From JAGWRI01 sp035700805 (lineage in GTDB: Bacteria; Gemmatimonadota; Gemmatimonadetes; Gemmatimonadales; Gemmatimonadaceae), in contig DASSOG010000026.1 of NCBI GenBank assembly GCA_035700805.1, forward strand, positions 1-64,000: a stretch of 64,000 nucleotides of DNA, written 5' to 3'. The position numbers and the translations under genes are program-made. Of the stretch, positions 16,387 to 24,844 are shown piece by piece; within the stretch, counting starts at the first letter, position 1; the number at the start of each line of letters is the position of its first letter. The notes under the pieces are model-generated. The model ran no database searches. It was not told where the DNA came from and saw nothing but the letters and a program-made list of their open reading frames with translations.

Positions 16387-17919
16387 TTATTCCCCCAGGT
16401 CGAACTTGATGCCCTGCGCCAGCGGGAGTTCGCTGGACCAGTTGATGGTGTTGGTCTGGCGGCGCATGTACTGTTTCCAGGAATCGGAGCCGGATTCACG
16501 TCCGCCGCCGGTTTCCTTCTCGCCGCCAAAGGCGCCACCGATCTCGGCGCCCGAGGTGCCGATGTTGACGTTGGCGATGCCGCAATCGCTGCCGGTGGCC
16601 GACAGGAAACGCTCGGCGTGGCGCAGGTTCATCGTGAAGATGGCCGACGACAATCCCTGCGTGACGCCGTTATGTATGGCGATTGCCTCATCAAGGGTCT
16701 TGTAAGGAATGACGTACAGGATTGGCCCGAACGTTTCCTCAGTGACAATCGCGCTCTGCTTCTTCATGCGGATGATGGTGGGCTCAACGAAATAGCCGGG
16801 ACGGTCGAGCACCTTGTTGCCGCAGAGCACCTCGCCGCCGTCCTTGCGCGCCTGCGCGATCGCGGCGCTGTAGCGGGTGACGGCGTGCTCGTCGCAAAGT
16901 GGACCCATCAGGACGCCGGCATCGAGCGGGTCGCCAATCTTCACCTGCTTGTACGCGTGCACGAGCTTGTCGGTGAGATCGGCCACGATGGACTCGTGCA
17001 CGATCAGGCGCCGTGTTGAGGTGCAGCGCTGGCCGGCGGTGCCGACCGCGCCGAACACGATGGCCGGGACGGCGAGCTTGAGGTCCGCCGTCTCGTCCAC
17101 GATGATCGCGTTGTTGCCGCCAAGCTCGAGCAGCGTGCGGCCCATGCGCCTGGCGACAATTTCGCCCGCCATGTGCCCGATGCGGCAGGAGCCGGTGAAG
17201 GAGAGCAGCCGCGTGCGCGGATCGGCATATAACTTCTGTGCAAGTTCGTTGCCGCCCTCGGAGAAGAACGAGAGAATCGGCGGGAAATCGTGCGCTTCCA
17301 GCGTGCGGTTGACGAGCTTCTGCACCGCGATGGCGCACAGCGCACCCTTGGGCGAAGGCTTCCACACGGTCGCATTGCCGCAGATGGTGGAGAGCATCGC
17401 GTTCCAGGCCCAGACCGCGACGGGGAAGTTGAACGCGGTGGCGACGCCCACGACGCCGTAGGGATGCCACTGCTCGTACATGCGGTGGCCCGGGCGCTCC
17501 GAGTGCATGGTCTGGCCGTAGAGCATGCGCGACTGGCCGAGCGCGAGGTCGGCGATGTCAATCATTTCCTGCACTTCGCCATCGCCCTCGGGCTTGATCT
17601 TGCCCATTTCGAGCGAGACCAGGCTGCCGAGTGCGTCCTTGTGTTCGCGCAGGGTGTTTCCGATCAGGCGCACGACCTCGCCGCGTCGGGGCGCGGGCAC
17701 CTCGCGCCAGGCGCGGAAGGCGTCCTCGGCGTCGCGCATGAGCTGGTCGTATTCGTCGGCGGACGCGCCACGGATTTCCGCGATCGGCTTGCCGGTGGCC
17801 GGATTCATCGAGGCAAAGGTCTTGCCCTTGCCGCCCCAGCCGAGCGTGGGACTCCACACGCCGGGGTTTACGGCTTCCAGGTCCAGGTTCTTGAGAATCT
17901 TGGCGACGTCGGCTGGCAT
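16387..17919 (-). CDS. ALDH7-type aldehyde dehydrogenase (alpha-aminoadipic semialdehyde dehydrogenase-like)
   Basis: A 510-residue NAD(P)+-dependent aldehyde dehydrogenase. Catalytic Cys is C299 in GTAGQRCTSTRR and the general base E265 in LLELGGNNAI. ALDH7 features are FNFPVAVWAWNAML after the first quarter, GNATVWKPSPKGAL, SFTGSCRIGHM, and the C-terminal SDSWKQYMRRQTNTINWS. ALDH7 (antiquitin) enzymes oxidise alpha-aminoadipate semialdehyde, in equilibrium with piperideine-6-carboxylate, in lysine breakdown. The start is placed at 17919 (MPADVAKILKNLDLE) because GGAGA precedes it at the right distance and family similarity begins there; the frame is open upstream only because of base composition. 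It converges on the aminotransferase/cyclodeaminase pair, and the three may share a pathway. Confidence 0.92.
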   Translation of the reverse strand: MPADVAKILKNLDLEAVNPGVWSPTLGWGGKGKTFASMNPATGKPIAEIRGASADEYDQLMRDAEDAFRAWREVPAPRRGEVVRLIGNTLREHKDALGSLVSLEMGKIKPEGDGEVQEMIDIADLALGQSRMLYGQTMHSERPGHRMYEQWHPYGVVGVATAFNFPVAVWAWNAMLSTICGNATVWKPSPKGALCAIAVQKLVNRTLEAHDFPPILSFFSEGGNELAQKLYADPRTRLLSFTGSCRIGHMAGEIVARRMGRTLLELGGNNAIIVDETADLKLAVPAIVFGAVGTAGQRCTSTRRLIVHESIVADLTDKLVHAYKQVKIGDPLDAGVLMGPLCDEHAVTRYSAAIAQARKDGGEVLCGNKVLDRPGYFVEPTIIRMKKQSAIVTEETFGPILYVIPYKTLDEAIAIHNGVTQGLSSAIFTMNLRHAERFLSATGSDCGIANVNIGTSGAEIGGAFGGEKETGGGRESGSDSWKQYMRRQTNTINWSSELPLAQGIKFDLGE

Positions 17920-18037
17920 GAAAATCTCCGTGAATGCTGATGCACGTGGCGGCCATGACTGGGGCAGGCCGCCGCGGCACAAAAATCGTTGAGCAGGATG
18001 AGCTTCGAGTAGTTTACTCGCCTGGCAGGACTTCCTG

Positions 18038-18814
18038 CTACATGCCGGCCAGACTTGAAGGGGTCCCGGGCCGGGCAGCCGAGCGCCGGTGAGCGCGGCG
18101 CGGACGCTGAGGCAGCCAGGGCTCAAGGGCCTGTTCCGCCAGTGCCGGCCATTCGCGGTTCGCCTTCGGGTTGGCCGGGCTCGGGTGCAGCAGGTAGCGC
18201 ACGTCCGCGTCGGCGCCGAGCACTTCGGTGGCCCGCTGCTGGGCATACCGCCCGATCCCGACCACCGCGGTGGGCGCCAGCGCGCGGACGACGTCCGCCA
18301 GCGCACGGTCGCAGAGCGCCGTCAATGCGTCACGCTCATGCCGGTTCAGGTGCTCCGGCGTGAGATTGCGTCCGTCCTTGATGAAGAGCAGCGGGCAGTA
18401 ATTCCATACGAAGAAGCGTGCAAAGAACTCGTCCGGCGATCCGAGCCGCTCACTGGCCCACCGCCAGAGTCGTGAGCCGCTGCCTTCGTTTCGCGCGCAT
18501 GCCATGCCGAGGATGGGGTACTTGGGATGCTGCGTTGGCAGCACTCGGCCCAGGCGCGTTTCGATGCCGAACCATTCCCGCACCATTGCCACGTCGCCAA
18601 ATGGCACGCCCGTCTGCGCCATGCCCCAGGGTCCGGGGTTCATGCCCAGTAACAGCACGCGGCCGCGCGCGGCGCCGTAGCGCCGCAGGTATTCGCGATG
18701 GGCGGTCCACGCGTAGAGCAAAGGGTTATAGACGTGGCTCGGGGTCCGCAGCCGCAATTGGCCGGCTTCGCGCGCCAGGGTGCGCACGGTCGTTTCCAGG
18801 CTGGATTGAGTCAT
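18038..18814 (-). CDS. SMUG1-type single-strand-selective uracil-DNA glycosylase
   Basis: A 258-residue DNA repair glycosylase that removes uracil and oxidised pyrimidines. The family signature LLGMNPGPWGMAQTGVPFGD includes N59, the residue that activates water; the other catalytic block, LLHPSPANPKANREW, carries the intercalating-loop His. FFVWNYCPLLFIKDGRN is also typical of SMUG1. The start at 18814 (MTQSSLETTV) is chosen since the conserved domain follows. The tail after WLPQRPRR is low-complexity. It sits 40 bases downstream of a small membrane-protein gene on the same strand; no functional link is evident. A short inverted repeat, GCAGGA/TCCTGC, at 18025-18038 abuts the stop codon. Confidence 0.9.
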   Translation of the reverse strand: MTQSSLETTVRTLAREAGQLRLRTPSHVYNPLLYAWTAHREYLRRYGAARGRVLLLGMNPGPWGMAQTGVPFGDVAMVREWFGIETRLGRVLPTQHPKYPILGMACARNEGSGSRLWRWASERLGSPDEFFARFFVWNYCPLLFIKDGRNLTPEHLNRHERDALTALCDRALADVVRALAPTAVVGIGRYAQQRATEVLGADADVRYLLHPSPANPKANREWPALAEQALEPWLPQRPRRAHRRSAARPGTPSSLAGM

Positions 18815-18854
18815 GACCACCCGCAATCTATGGCTGGGGCAGGATCCGCGGCTC

Positions 18855-19154
18855 TCAGGTCTGGTGCTTGTCCTTCGCTCCCAGCACGGCGCCGATGACC
18901 GCGCCCAGCAGCGGCAACAGGAGCAGCGAAGCGAAGCCGGCCAGGCCGCGCAGCAGGTCGGCTTCGCTCCAGTGGCGGGGCGGCCAGAACGCCGCGATGG
19001 TGGCCACGAGAATCGCGACGATGTAGCCTCCCAGTGTCCACCAGAAGATCGCGCGCTGTCGCGCCGTCCGCCGTCGCAGCCGGTGCCCAAGCCACAGCAG
19101 CGCGGCTGGCACGCCAAAGAGTCCGATCAGCATCACCGCCACGCCGGCGCTCAT
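18855..19154 (-). CDS. small membrane protein of unknown function
   Basis: A 99-residue protein with three predicted membrane helices: AVMLIGLFGVPAALLWLG, then TLGGYIVAILVATIAAF, and AGFASLLLLPLLGAVIGAV. Basic residues (HRLRRRTARQR) lie between the first two. No family was recognised. Its ATG overlaps the stop of the PepSY-associated membrane protein gene upstream (ATGA), so the two are translationally coupled and probably act together at the inner membrane. Nothing in the sequence shows catalytic or metal-binding motifs. Confidence 0.75.
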   Translation of the reverse strand: MSAGVAVMLIGLFGVPAALLWLGHRLRRRTARQRAIFWWTLGGYIVAILVATIAAFWPPRHWSEADLLRGLAGFASLLLLPLLGAVIGAVLGAKDKHQT

Positions 19155-19768
19155 GACGGTATGCTCGTGGGGGTCGTGCCCGGCCCCGCGTCGTCGTCGC
19201 GGCGGCGGCCGCTGATGCGCGGCGCCATCCAGAGCCAGAAGCCGCTGACCAGGGTGATGAGGAGCACCACGGCGGCGGCATCGCTGAGCAGCACCCAGTG
19301 GTCACCGAACACTTCACCAGAGTGCACCTTTTCCAGGAAGGTGTCGCTGCGGGGTCCGACATGGAGCACGCGACCGGTCGTCAGATCCACGGTGACTTCC
19401 GTGACCGCCGCGTCGCGCAAGCGCACCTTCACGTAACCATCCCTGGGGCGCACGTCCATGCGGTTCACATGCGCCAGTGGCATGGGTTCGCCGCCCGCCG
19501 GTGCGGAACCCGCCTGCAGTCCGATTGCGGCGAGCTGGGCGAGTGGCAACGCGTGCTCGAATGGGGCGCTGGGTGCGTGCGTCACATCCGGCATCAGGCC
19601 CAGCCCGCGCTTGTGGTTGAGCGCGATTCCGGTGGCGGCGATCACCACCAGCACCGCCGTGAAGATCACCCCCAGCCAGAGGTGGAGGTAGAACGCGATC
19701 CGCGTGAGACGTTGTCGTCGCGCCGCCGCGCGCGGTGCGCTCCGCGTGGGCGGGGGGTTGTGGCGCAT
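19151..19768 (-). CDS. PepSY-associated transmembrane protein
   Basis: A 205-residue inner-membrane protein. An N-terminal basic stretch leads into a helix, FYLHLWLGVIFTAVLVVIAA, with TGIALNHKRG after it; this HLWLG...TGI.LN pattern is the mark of PepSY_TM (iron-regulated membrane) proteins. A periplasmic region with KVRLRDAAVTEVTVDLTTG resembles the PepSY repeat, and a second helix (WVLLSDAAAVVLLITLVSGF) with a following FWLW ends the membrane part. The family is often linked to metal uptake or reduction of ferric siderophores, but this short form has only two helices and its role is unknown. It is coupled to the small membrane protein downstream. Confidence 0.75.
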   Translation of the reverse strand: MRHNPPPTRSAPRAAARRQRLTRIAFYLHLWLGVIFTAVLVVIAATGIALNHKRGLGLMPDVTHAPSAPFEHALPLAQLAAIGLQAGSAPAGGEPMPLAHVNRMDVRPRDGYVKVRLRDAAVTEVTVDLTTGRVLHVGPRSDTFLEKVHSGEVFGDHWVLLSDAAAVVLLITLVSGFWLWMAPRISGRRRDDDAGPGTTPTSIPS

Positions 19769-19777
19769 CGTAACAAT

Positions 19778-20656
19778 CTACCGCCGCGGACGCTCGCCGT
19801 CCGGTGTCGCGTGGGCCCTGAAGAACTTGACAATCAGGGCCGGCGCGTCCTGAGGAACCACGTGGCCGCCGGAATGGATATAAGTCACCACCGGGGCATC
19901 GACGCTGGACGGATACATCGTCAGCCGCGGGTCCTCCTTCCAGGGCTGGCCGGTGCCGCATTTGTTGAGCTTGAGCAGCGCGTCAATCATGCTCTGCTGC
20001 CAGGCGAATTTCACCAGTGGGTCGGCTCGCCCGGCAATGATCAGCGCGGGCCTGGGCACAAAGCCAGGATTGGGGCGCGCCCCCTTTGTCACCAGCGGGC
20101 GCTTCACCGCCGCCGATGGAGCGAAGGCGGCAAAGGTGTTCGGGCGCGCTTCCCACAACAGGTAGGTAAAGCTTCCACCGTTGGAGTGACCAGTGGCGTA
20201 AATCCGGTGCTTGTCCACCTGGTATTCGCGTTCCAGGCTGGCCAGCACCGCGTCAAGGAACTTCAGGTCGCGATCCTGTTGATCGCCCACCGTGCGCTGC
20301 CAGCCTGTACGAGTGCCCTCGGGGTCGGTGATCTGCCCGGGGGTCTTAAGACCTTGCATATACACGACAATCGCCTGGGGCCAGAGGCCCTGGTAGTTCC
20401 AGGCCCGCGCCACGCGCTGGGCCGTGCCCCCGTGGCCATGGAAGGCGAACACGATCGCCGTGGGCGTGGTCGTGGCCGCCGTCGGAACGTGCACCAGCGC
20501 TTCGCGCTCCACGCCGTCCACGTTCCAGGTGCGATGCTGCAATTGAGCGCCGGCCTGGCGCGCGCCGACCGTGCCCAGCATCAGGCCGGCACACAGTCCC
20601 CATGGCAGCAGTTGTCCTGTCGGGACGATCCTGGGTGGCTTGCGACTGATGAACAT
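19778..20656 (-). CDS. secreted alpha/beta-hydrolase, LpqC / PHB-depolymerase-like esterase
   Basis: A 292-residue protein with an N-terminal signal sequence (hydrophobic LLPWGLCAGLMLGTVGA, cleavage probably after AGA). The alpha/beta-hydrolase core shows FAFHGHGGTAQRVA (oxyanion loop), the nucleophile serine in YATGHSNGGSFTY, an acidic residue in AGRADPLVKF and the histidine in IHSGGHVVPQDAP. These match the poly(3-hydroxybutyrate) depolymerase/feruloyl esterase-like group (COG3509). The start at 20656 (MFISRKPP) is chosen: GAGG precedes it by about 6 bases and the signal sequence begins there. It is probably periplasmic or secreted; the ester substrate is unknown. The gene ends 10 bases before the PepSY-associated gene begins on the same strand. 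Confidence 0.82.
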   Translation of the reverse strand: MFISRKPPRIVPTGQLLPWGLCAGLMLGTVGARQAGAQLQHRTWNVDGVEREALVHVPTAATTTPTAIVFAFHGHGGTAQRVARAWNYQGLWPQAIVVYMQGLKTPGQITDPEGTRTGWQRTVGDQQDRDLKFLDAVLASLEREYQVDKHRIYATGHSNGGSFTYLLWEARPNTFAAFAPSAAVKRPLVTKGARPNPGFVPRPALIIAGRADPLVKFAWQQSMIDALLKLNKCGTGQPWKEDPRLTMYPSSVDAPVVTYIHSGGHVVPQDAPALIVKFFRAHATPDGERPRR

Positions 20657-20927
20657 CGGTTGCCTCGTGTGCGTCAGGGTCGGGGTCAACGTAACACGCG
20701 GGGCCCGGAGGAGTCATGTTGTCCTGTCGCATGGCCGGGTATCGGCCCCGCTGCTTCGGGTTGATGGAAAGCCAGAATCGACGTAAATACCGAAGTACTG
20801 CCGTCCCCGTGAACCGGCGGACCGCCATGGGCGCGCGGTTTCCGATCTCGGTCGGGAGGCGGTGGCTTGTGCCTGACGAAACGTGGAGGAGGATGGCGCC
20901 CTGAACACCCACCAGGAGAATCCACCG

Positions 20928-21425
20928 ATGCTGACACACAAATGGATCGCCTTGGCCGCCTGCGGAGCCTTTGTCATTGCCGCGGGGTGCACGAAGCCCG
21001 GTGCCGAGCTGACGGTAGAGAAAACCGTCATGGTTGCGGCCAGCCCAGCCGAGCTTTGGGCGTTCGTGGGCCAGTGGGACGGAATTGCCAACATCGCGCC
21101 CGTCGTGAAGGACGTCAGGATCGAGGGCCGGGGTGTTGGTGCCACGCGAGCGTTCGAAGCCAACGGTGCCAGGTTCGTTGAGAAGCTCGAGGCGCTGGAG
21201 GATGGCAAGTCCTACACGTACACTTTTGTCGAGACGCCGCTCCCCGTCGAGGACTACCACGGGACGATAGCCGTCGCCGATGCGGGTGGTGGGATGAGCT
21301 CGTTCACCTGGACGGGGACCTTCAAGGCCAGGGGCGTGCCGGACGAGGACGCCAGAAAGGCCCTCAGTGACATTTTCTCTGGCGGCGTCGCTGAGGTCCA
21401 GAAGCAATTTCCCGTGAGGGAGTAG
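20928..21425 (+). CDS. SRPBCC-family (polyketide cyclase-like) putative lipoprotein
   Basis: A 165-residue protein. It begins MLTHKWIALAACGAFVIAAGC, a signal peptide with a lipobox-like AAGC, so the mature form may be lipid-anchored at Cys20 or so. The rest is a START/SRPBCC fold: LTVEKTVMVAASPAELWAFV, then QWDGIANIAPVVKDVRIEG and SFTWTGTFKARG. Such proteins bind hydrophobic ligands, but nothing here identifies one. The start is well supported by AGGAGA 8 bases upstream. The 230-base stretch upstream of it, from 20690, holds no recognisable gene. A secreted SRPBCC protein is less common than the cytoplasmic form. Confidence 0.8.
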   Translation: MLTHKWIALAACGAFVIAAGCTKPGAELTVEKTVMVAASPAELWAFVGQWDGIANIAPVVKDVRIEGRGVGATRAFEANGARFVEKLEALEDGKSYTYTFVETPLPVEDYHGTIAVADAGGGMSSFTWTGTFKARGVPDEDARKALSDIFSGGVAEVQKQFPVRE

Positions 21426-21533
21426 CGGTCGTTACATCGGGCGTCGTGGCGTCGAGGGTGACGCTCCGGGCGATCACCTTATGCGGTCTCCGTGCCAGCC
21501 GACAGAGTCGTCCGCACCAAAGCGTTCCGCCTC

Positions 21534-23966
21534 CTACTCCGCGCGCAGTGCGATCACTGGATCCACCCTTGCCGCTCGGCGGGCGGGCACGAACGCCGCC
21601 GCCACCGACGCCAGCAGCAGGATCACCGCCGCTGCCACCATGGCCACCGGGTCTCGGGGGCTGGTGTTGTACAGCAGGGACGCCACCAGCTTGCCGAGCA
21701 CCAGGGCGGCGCCGATACCCAACACCACGCCGAGGGCGGCGAGCTTGAGTCCACCCACGATCACCGGACGCATGACCTGGCCTCGACGCGCGCCGAGGGC
21801 GACGCGCACACCCATTTCGTGCATGCGCTGGCTCACCGAGTAGCCAATGATGCTGTACATCCCGATCGCGGCGACGATGAGCGCGAGGATGCCCATGGCG
21901 GTAAAGACAACAGCGCCTTCGGTCCACTGGGCGTAGCGGGGATCGAGCGACGATCGAAGGTCTTCAATACGAAGATCGGTCGACGCGGGAAGCCGACCGG
22001 TCAGGTCATGGCGCACGGCCTGCGCGAGCGCTGCGCGGGTCCTGGATGGCGCGCGTACCGTGATCGCGAGTGAGCGAATGTACGGATACTGCGTTACCGG
22101 CAAATAGTAGTGGGCCCCGGGCTCCGGCGTGATATTCACGAGGTTGGCATCACTCACGACCCCGACCACGGTAGTACAGGGGTTGGTATCCCGACCAAGC
22201 ACCATGCACTGGCCAACCGCGCGCTTGCCGGGCCAGGCCGCGCGCGCCGCCGATTCGCTGAGCACCACGACCGGGGCGCTGCCGGCAACGTCGCTCGTGG
22301 TGAAATCCCGTCCGTCCACCAGCCGTATGCCGACGGTGGCAAAATACCCCGGGCCAACGGCGTTGCCGGCAAGCCCCGCTTCGCCGTTGAAGAACATCGT
22401 GTCGCCCCCCTGCCGGAACGCCATCCCACCCATCTCGCCTTGCATCGGCGCCATGAGTGACACGGCCGCACCCTGAACGCCAGGTATCGACGCCAGGCGC
22501 TCCGCCTCCTGCTGCATCAATGGCAGGTAGGTCTTGCCGGAATCCACCCGTTGGAAGGACGCACTCGCCACCGTGAGTTGGTCGATGTCGATACCCAGCG
22601 GAACACTATGGATGTTGTGCAGACTCCGAACGAACAGTCCGGCGCCCACCACCAGCACCACGGACAGGGCCGCCTGTGCGACCACCAGCGATCCGCGGAA
22701 CCATGATCTCCGGTATTGCCCGCGCGCGCCGGCCTTGAGCGAGTGCGTAAGATCGGGCCGGCTGGCCTGAATAGCAGGCGCGAGGCTCGCGAGGAGCCCG
22801 GCGGCGATGGCGATGCCAAGCGTGAACGTGACAAACCGCCAGTCGATCAACGGATAGGTGAGGCGGTAGAAGGGCATGAATCGGGCGCGCGCCACCGCGC
22901 CGCCCCAGACGCCGGCCACAAGTGCCGCCGCGCCAGCGGCCAAGGAGAGGAGCGCGCCCTCCACCATCAGTAGCCGCATCAGTCGGCCGCGTGACACGCC
23001 GAGTGCGAGACGAACCGCGATCTCGCGACTGCGGCGCGTCGCACGCATGAGGAGCAAGGTGGCCACATTGGCGATTGCAACCAGCAGTATAATGGCGGCC
23101 ACACCCGCCACGCGTATGATTATTTCCAGATATGGACTGCCACCGCCGTAGCTTTGGCGGCCGAATACGAGTGGGTTCGCCCGTATGACGGGAGGCGTAT
23201 ACCCGCTGCGAGTATTCGGCCGCAACCCCTGGCGGAGCGCGACGGTCATCGCAGCCTCCACCCGCTCGCGCGTGACGCCGGTGTTGAGACGCATGATGAG
23301 TCCGCCATCAGCCTTGGTCGACATGGGGAGCCAGACATCCGTGGCTTCGAGGCCGGTGCCCGTGAAGGCGGGCGACGTGACGCCGATCACCGTATAGCGC
23401 TGCTGCGCGATCTCGATGCTGTGACCGAGCACAGCCGAGTCGCCGTCAAGCGTGCGTTGCCAGTACCGATAGCTGACCACGGCGACGGGGAGCGAGTCGG
23501 CGGCTTCGTCAGGCGCAAACGTACGCCCGCGCGCCATGCGCACGCCGAGCATTGGGAAGTAATTATCAGTGACGCGTAATACGCGTGGGCCTGTAGCGCG
23601 GTCGATGCCTTGATAGACCCCCTTCTGCAGAGCGACGGTCCCCAGCCCCTTCACGCTACTCCGGAGCGCGTCGATGTTGGCGGACCCCATTGCCGGCATA
23701 TAGCCACCCTGGAAAACCTCGGTCGGCATCACCACTGACGCCGGATCGACGATCCCCGACGGCTCTCGGAAGAACAGTCGGTCAACGAGCGAGTACATCG
23801 CCGCATTGGCGCCCACGCCGAGCGCGAGTACAAGGATGACGGTGAGCGTAAAGCCCGGCGTCTTGCGCAGGCCCCTGATTGCGTAGCGGGTGTCCTGCGC
23901 GAGGGAGTCGAGCCACCGCGCCTTGTCGGCGCGTGGGGAGCTGGTTCCAGGCGATGGAGGCGTCAT
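21534..23966 (-). CDS. ADOP-type ABC transporter permease (MacB/FtsX-like)
   Basis: An 810-residue membrane protein with the two-module ADOP layout. Each half has a first helix (TPGFTLTVILVLALGVGANA at about 36-55; WFRGSLVVAQAALSVVLVVG near the middle), a large periplasmic MacB-type domain, and three further helices with the FtsX core (AIANVATLLLMRATRRSREIA; SQRMHEMGVRVALGARRGQV). It ends ARVDPVIALRAE. It lacks the roughly 80-residue cytoplasmic N-terminal domain seen in the paralogue at 24845, beginning almost directly at WLDSLAQDTRYAIRG. No good ribosome site precedes the ATG. Upstream are relics of a PadR gene and of another ADOP, so this copy may have lost its own regulator. Substrate unknown. 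Confidence 0.88.
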   Translation of the reverse strand: MTPPSPGTSSPRADKARWLDSLAQDTRYAIRGLRKTPGFTLTVILVLALGVGANAAMYSLVDRLFFREPSGIVDPASVVMPTEVFQGGYMPAMGSANIDALRSSVKGLGTVALQKGVYQGIDRATGPRVLRVTDNYFPMLGVRMARGRTFAPDEAADSLPVAVVSYRYWQRTLDGDSAVLGHSIEIAQQRYTVIGVTSPAFTGTGLEATDVWLPMSTKADGGLIMRLNTGVTRERVEAAMTVALRQGLRPNTRSGYTPPVIRANPLVFGRQSYGGGSPYLEIIIRVAGVAAIILLVAIANVATLLLMRATRRSREIAVRLALGVSRGRLMRLLMVEGALLSLAAGAAALVAGVWGGAVARARFMPFYRLTYPLIDWRFVTFTLGIAIAAGLLASLAPAIQASRPDLTHSLKAGARGQYRRSWFRGSLVVAQAALSVVLVVGAGLFVRSLHNIHSVPLGIDIDQLTVASASFQRVDSGKTYLPLMQQEAERLASIPGVQGAAVSLMAPMQGEMGGMAFRQGGDTMFFNGEAGLAGNAVGPGYFATVGIRLVDGRDFTTSDVAGSAPVVVLSESAARAAWPGKRAVGQCMVLGRDTNPCTTVVGVVSDANLVNITPEPGAHYYLPVTQYPYIRSLAITVRAPSRTRAALAQAVRHDLTGRLPASTDLRIEDLRSSLDPRYAQWTEGAVVFTAMGILALIVAAIGMYSIIGYSVSQRMHEMGVRVALGARRGQVMRPVIVGGLKLAALGVVLGIGAALVLGKLVASLLYNTSPRDPVAMVAAAVILLLASVAAAFVPARRAARVDPVIALRAE

Positions 23967-24040
23967 CGGCCAATCCGCATGTAAGGTGACACCCTACGAT
24001 GCGACGGGGCGCCGCCGCCCGCAAGCGGTGCCCGATTTGA

Positions 24041-24153
24041 CTATTCGGCTCGCAGCGCGATCACCGGATCTCGTCCGTCAACTCGGCGTCCATCTGCGCA
24101 CCAGACACAAGGGCGCGGACGCGACAGCCAACCCGCCTGGACCAGGTGCGCAT
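24041..24153 (-). pseudogene. relic of an ADOP permease: both ends kept, the whole middle deleted
   Basis: Read on the minus strand, an ATG at 24153 opens 31 codons that resemble the N-terminus of ADOP permeases (a basic MRTWSRRV-type start and MDAELTDEIR, then TGA). In the next frame, starting inside that stop, comes DPVIALRAE followed by TAG (24043-24041), identical in peptide to the C-terminus of the intact permease downstream. So about 31 N-terminal and 9 C-terminal residues flank a junction near 24065-24072, and some 800 codons are gone. The start lies 12 bases after the PadR relic's stop, the usual PadR-ADOP spacing. The reading is mine from direct translation; the N-terminal similarity is moderate, the C-terminal match is exact. 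Confidence 0.7.
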
Positions 24154-24165
24154 GGTGGTCTCCGC

Positions 24166-24360
24166 CTACGTGGCCTTTAAAATTTGCTCAACCGCCCCCG
24201 CAAAGCGCTTCCACTCCGCCCGCTCCGCGGCCAGTCGCTTCCTGCCCGCCGCCGTGAGCGTGTAGATCTTGGCCCGCCGTCCCTCCGGGCTCGTCCCCCA
24301 CTCGGCGGCAATCCATCCCTTGTCGTCCAGTCGGTAAAGCGCCGGGTAGAGGCTGCGCTT
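24166..24360 (-). pseudogene. relic of a PadR-family regulator (C-terminal half only)
   Basis: In the minus-strand frame ending TAG at 24168-24166 the codons give SLYPALYRLDDKGWIAAEWG, then TSPEGRRAKIYTLTAAGRKRL and a short tail ending EQILKAT. This is the wing and dimerisation part of a PadR regulator: SLYPALYRL, then GWI..EWG, then Y.LT..G...L. A stop codon (TAA at 24363-24361) stands immediately before it in frame, and the N-terminal helices that should precede it are absent. The remaining piece of about 64 codons cannot make a DNA-binding protein. Together with the ADOP relic next to it, it marks a dead PadR-ADOP pair, oriented opposite to the intact pair at 24454-27562. Confidence 0.78.
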
Positions 24361-24453
24361 TTACGCTGTGGACTGGCCTTCGCGGTGCTCGCACGCACTT
24401 GACGATCCCCACGGCCGACGGTATTCATTCCAGCGTCTCCACTAAGAGTCTAC

Positions 24454-24819
24454 ATGAAAGCCACGGCCCCGCTGCCCGTCATCAAGGGCATGCTCGATGT
24501 CCTGGTGCTCCGTGCCCTGTCCTGGGCGCCGGCCCACGGCGTTGAAATCATCACCTGGCTGGAAGAACGCACGGGCGGCGGCCTGGAAATCGAGGACTCC
24601 GCGGTCTACCAGGCGCTGTACCGCATGGAAGGGCGTGGGCTCATAGCGGCGGACTGGGGCGTCACCGAGAACAACCGGCGTGCGCGCTACTACCGTGTCA
24701 CTGCCAGGGGGCGCACCCAGCTCGCGCAGGAAACTCGTCGCTGGGTACGGTATGCCCAGATGGTGACGGCGCTGCTCACGGGCGCACCCGACGCTTCATC
24801 GCGCGCCGGCGTCAAGTGA
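24454..24819 (+). CDS. PadR-family transcriptional regulator
   Basis: A 121-residue winged-helix protein. The N-terminal helix VIKGMLDVLVLRALSWAPAH is followed by GVEIITWLEERTGG, IEDSAVYQALYRMEGRGLI (recognition helix and wing) and AADWGVTENNRRARYYRVT; this order is diagnostic of PadR. The C-terminal dimerisation helix is short (GRTQLAQETRRWVRYAQMV). PadR genes very often sit directly in front of ADOP permeases, and this one is 25 bases upstream of such a gene; it is probably its local repressor, with itself as a second target. AGAG lies about 7 bases before the ATG. Confidence 0.92.
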   Translation: MKATAPLPVIKGMLDVLVLRALSWAPAHGVEIITWLEERTGGGLEIEDSAVYQALYRMEGRGLIAADWGVTENNRRARYYRVTARGRTQLAQETRRWVRYAQMVTALLTGAPDASSRAGVK

Positions 24820-24844
24820 CAGCCTGGGCCACGGGCACCTGACC

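Noticed and set aside
18025..18038. GCAGGA/TCCTGC palindrome near the end of the SMUG1-like gene
   Set aside because: The 2-base loop is too tight for a good terminator hairpin and it overlaps the stop codon; chance is as likely as function.
20716..20904. Plus-strand 62-codon frame with a GGAGGA just upstream
   Set aside because: The spacing of 3 bases is too short, the product has no recognisable domain, and the well-supported lipoprotein gene starts 24 bases later.
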